DNA from: Lenisia limosa
Taxonomy: Eukaryota > Breviatea
DNA length: 24,127 bases
Reading direction: 5' to 3'
Assembly (NCBI GenBank): GCA_001655205.1
Contig: LPNZ01009196.1
Span: forward strand, 1 to 24,127
Shown here one piece after another: positions 20,848 through 24,127 of the stretch; the stretch's first letter is position 1, and the number at the start of each line of letters is the position of its first letter. The notes beneath the pieces were generated by a model. The model made no database searches, was not told the origin of the DNA, and worked only from the letters and a program-made list of their open reading frames with translations. Made by a program: the position numbers and the translations under genes.

Positions 20848-23800
20848 ATGCTGACCTTCCAGGCCTATCTCCAAGATGGTATTTAAGTTATTTATTTTAA
20901 GTTAAGTTATGTTGTGATTCCAGTTTGGTGTTTGTTTCATGTTATAAAATGTGTGGTATTTCTGGGTGGTGTTTCTGACGACAAATAACAGGTTTTGTTT
21001 CTATTTCAAGAGGAATCTTCAACCTAAGTCATAAGTCCTAAGCCTTAGTTCAAGTTTGTTGGAATAATCTACATGAGAGTTTTTGGTAATAAATATAACA
21101 CCTCCTATCAGCATATCAGACAATAAGAATATGGGGCTTGAAGAAAATCACGTGCGCGATTATGAACCCAGGGTAAGTGCAAATCATCCGAGTAGGGTAT
21201 CATCACGCCACTAAACCCAACACTAAGCCACTTTCCAGTTCTTTGCTACTTCCAGCAACTTTTTTTTTTGACACTACAGTCACCACAATAGCCTTGAAGT
21301 ACAAAGTTGGACGTTTTTACTGTAGCGATTTTTCGCCCATACCGTCGGGTAGCCGCATTATAAATTGCACGCTATTTTTTTGGACTCAAACAAAATAAGA
21401 GTGAGTATTAAGGAATTATTGTGTTATTTGTGTTAATCATTTAATTAAATATGATAAGGAAGGAAGGGTTATAACACTGTTTGGAAATTTAATACCATTA
21501 AGCGAAGCGAACCTTCTTTGAACAGAGAATGTCAGCTGCTAAGCAGTTTTTATCGCACTTGAAGGCGAAGAAAGAGAGGTCCAGGGTAGATGAGTTCTGT
21601 TTTCGACACCTCTTCCCATATTTGCGCAGTGTTCATCAGACTGACCTAGTTTTTGATGACTTCAACGAAAAATCGTCTCTTGATACCCACTATGTCCTTT
21701 ATATGGTTTGCAAGGAACTGCTTTTGTGGCCTATTTGTGTCCTTTGTTCACAAATACATACAAAATTCTCAGCTATCTTGCTTAGAGCTTTCAAAGCAAT
21801 CAGCAAACAAGGGCCGTCTAGGGCCTTTGGTGCTCTCTGGGTCTCACCGTTTCAGATTGAGGCGTTCTCGCTGATCTCACTAGTATTGTCACCTGATTTT
21901 GGTTTCCATTCTGAGTAAGCCCCTTTGATTGAGAACTTTCCTCCATTCCTCCTTCGGCCTACTTCTTTCTCCCTTTGTCATCTAACTGGGATTATATTTT
22001 CCTACATATTTCAAAGACACAGCAGGCAATATTGCCTTTGTTCCTTGGGGAAAANNNNNNNNNNNNNNNNNNNNNNNNNNNNNNNNNNNNNNNNNNNNNN
22101 NNNNNNNNNNNNNNNNNNNNNNNNNNNNNNNNNNCACAATGTGCTCCCCTTTGCCTTTTCTTAATATTATAGTGGTATCGGCAAGGTTGCAGAATATATG
22201 CCCTATCTGCAAGGTATTTGGTTTGGCGCGCCATCCTTCTACTTCACAGTCTACTTCATTCTCTCGTGTGTGCTGGTCGTTGTTGCCGGCTCGTTCTACT
22301 TCTCTGGCATCTTCCTCCATGCGGTATNNNNNNNNNNNNNNNNNNNNNNNNNNNNNNNNNNNNNNNNNNNNNNNNNNNNNNNNNNNNNNNNNNNNNNNNN
22401 NNNNNNNNNNNNNNNNNNNNNNNNNNNNNNNNNNNNNNNNNNNNNNNNNNNNNNNNNNNNNNNTCTTCGCATATTCACCCGCTTTTGTCGGGTACATTTC
22501 GATGTCGACTCAATAAATCAAAATTAAATCAATACTTCTTATAATTATTGATATGTATATGTAGCAGTAAAGACTTGAACTCCAATATATCTGGGGTTTT
22601 TTTTCTCTCACCTCTAGATGCAGTATAACCGCTGCTGATGATGTAGGAGGGCAAGCCTGTATTCAGTCAGCGGCTCAATGCCATCCTCAACACTCTCTTC
22701 AGACTCATGACATCCGTTTTCATGCTGCCAGGTGGCTGGGTGTATGGCACTGCCTTGTTTTTTTAATCACCTTGTTGTCATTAGAGTTTAATCCAGTAAT
22801 ACATGCAGAAAGCCGCGTACAAGCTATGATATTTCCATTTGTTTTCAAATACAGTGTTCTCACCTCAACAGCAACGAAACTACCGATCTACGCGACTTTC
22901 TTCTGTTACACTATTGACCATGACTACAGCGATAATGGCCAGTGCTTTAAGGTGGGATTATTGGCATACCGTTGGATCATGTACCTGTTATTTATCTAAT
23001 CTGATCTTGGATCGAGCCGTGGTAATTAGTGGTTAACGTTGGAGAAATGATCGCTCTGTTGCTAAAATGACCCATCAGGATACGTGGTGGCTTGCTTTCA
23101 TCAGTGCCTTGTTTCTGATGGTACATCTCTTTTGCTCCACGTCCTACCTCTTTCTGTCATTTGATGGAAACCCAATGAGAAAGTCAGATGGGATGACAAA
23201 ATTTGGCTGTTTTCTTTGGGTTCTAGTTGCCATTTCAGACTCAGTGTTAATCACCATTGGGTTTTGTTGTAAGTTTAACTGGCATGAGTCACAATTGCAC
23301 CAATAAACAAAAGAGCCTATTTACACCATCATTGATCCCTATCGTATTCACGTTATAGGGACTCCAAACATGCTGCGCCTCATAACCGACTTTCGGTCAA
23401 AATGTTCCATCTGGTGGTTGTCAACTTATGTGAGCATGGCTAGAAATGTGTATTTACTATTGCATCGACTCGGATATCTTTTTTATGGGGAGTGATATTC
23501 TCCAGAGGATTGGAATGATCAAGATCATCATTTCTAGAGCTCCGGGTATTAATATTAGTATTGTATTAATACTCAAAGTTCTATAAATTACTCCTATTAA
23601 TGTTGTTATTAATACTGTATTATATGCCTTTTTTGCTTCAAGAAATATTATTAATGTTTGATATTACTATATTCATCTGTATTATATATAATATATATAT
23701 TGATAATATTAATTGACCGGAGCTCTAATAATTGCTGTCACTATTTTTCATGGATAATAGTTCTGACACTCCTCCCGAACGACTACGTTGGCATTCGCAT

Positions 23801-24123
23801 CTTTGTCCTGGCCGTCTCAATCTTTTGGCTGTGCAAGGTCAACTTTGTCCACCTTCCGCTCTACCACAACAACTACAATGTCGTCGTAAGTTGGGGTTCT
23901 TGTTGATAAGTAGAGACGTACTTTGTGCAGCGAAATCTCGTCGCGATTCACTGTACAGCGATCATTCTTCCTGATGTTGATGTTCGTTCTTCTGATGGGA
24001 GGAGCCGCAGGCTCAGCGTTTGGTTCCAGTCTCATCATAGACTATGTCACCGTCACGTTGTCTCTCCTTCTGGCTTCTGTGTTCGCCTTCATGATCCGTT
24101 TGTGGATTGATTGCTTGAACTGA
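20848..24123 (+). CDS. Polytopic membrane protein of unknown family
   Basis: Well supported exons: 22173-22323, 22647-22741, 22855-22951, 23079-23268, 23359-23429, 23506-23545, 23761-23885, 23914-24123 (TGA). They encode at least six hydrophobic spans, e.g. FYFTVYFILSCVLVVVAGSF, WWLAFISALFLMVHLF, FGCFLWVLVAISDSVLI, IRIFVLAVSIFWLCKV, FFLMLMFVLLMGGAAGSAF and VTLSLLLASVFAFMI. Between them are a Cys-containing loop (YTIDHDYSDNGQCFK) and a basic one (RLITDFRSKC). Upstream exons are tentative but phase-compatible: 20848-20878, 21120-21172 (NMGLEENHVRDYEPR), 21526-21705 (MSAAKQFLSHLKAKKERSR) and 21773-21840. The ATG at 21529 is an alternative start. An exon may be lost in the gap 22328-22463. There is no signal peptide, walker motif or pore signature that I can name; a multi-pass receptor-like or transporter-like protein is all that can be said. 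The intron 23886-23913 is only 28 nt. Confidence 0.6.
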
Positions 24124-24127
24124 CTTT

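Noticed and set aside
21177-21398. TTVTTIALKYK resembling the N-terminal strand of a proteasome beta subunit
   Set aside because: The mature-Thr motif with its following glycine, and the downstream catalytic region, are absent, and the phase does not fit the neighbouring exons.
1-24127. CRISPR arrays, tRNA or rRNA genes, bacterial-style operons
   Set aside because: No spaced direct repeats, cloverleaf-like segment or rRNA-like sequence was seen, and the intron structure is eukaryotic.

Overview
This window is nuclear DNA from an intron-rich eukaryote, probably a free-living or heterotrophic protist. Nearly every recognisable protein segment is a short exon of 20-250 nt, bounded by GT...AG and often with a TGCTAAC/CTAAC-like branch site just before the acceptor. 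Open frames are therefore short and most long ORFs are shadows. A complete dihydrolipoamide succinyltransferase (DLST) gene with a mitochondrial presequence implies an aerobic mitochondrion with a working TCA cycle. TAA, TAG and TGA all act as stops. Eight runs of N make this a gapped scaffold, and several gaps touch homopolymers. I could not name the organism from sequence alone.

Layout, left to right. 1-1218 (-): 5' part of an ankyrin-repeat protein that runs off the left edge. 1219-1629: divergent intergenic region. 1630-8334 (+): half-size ABCA-type ABC transporter in about 31 exons; its last intron holds a 293-bp foldback (MITE-like) element. 8335-10021: convergent intergenic region with two gaps, two long G-runs and a perfect 26-bp palindrome. 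10022-12368 (-): a cysteine-rich, acidic protein I do not recognise, in about 13 exons, two of its introns apparently 21 and 45 nt. 12369-12660: divergent intergenic region. 12661-15872 (+): DLST, the E2 of 2-oxoglutarate dehydrogenase, in about 13 exons; the exon carrying the lipoyl-lysine falls in a gap. 15873-16934: intergenic. 16935 to at least 20528 (+): RNA-binding protein with four RRM-like domains and a Met-rich linker, its 3' end lost at a gap. About 20848-24123 (+): polytopic membrane protein of unknown family; the last seven exons are well supported and the 5' half is tentative.

The genes look like unrelated housekeeping and cellular loci, with no operon-like or pathway logic. The points of interest are the splicing system and the repeat: very short introns (28, 28, 39 and possibly 21 nt), a 5' splice site with conserved +5 G but free +3 position, frequent G-runs right after the donor, and an intron-borne inverted-repeat element with a related single end in another intron. 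All exon joins were made by hand from reading frame, phase, splice motifs and family knowledge; no alignment was run.
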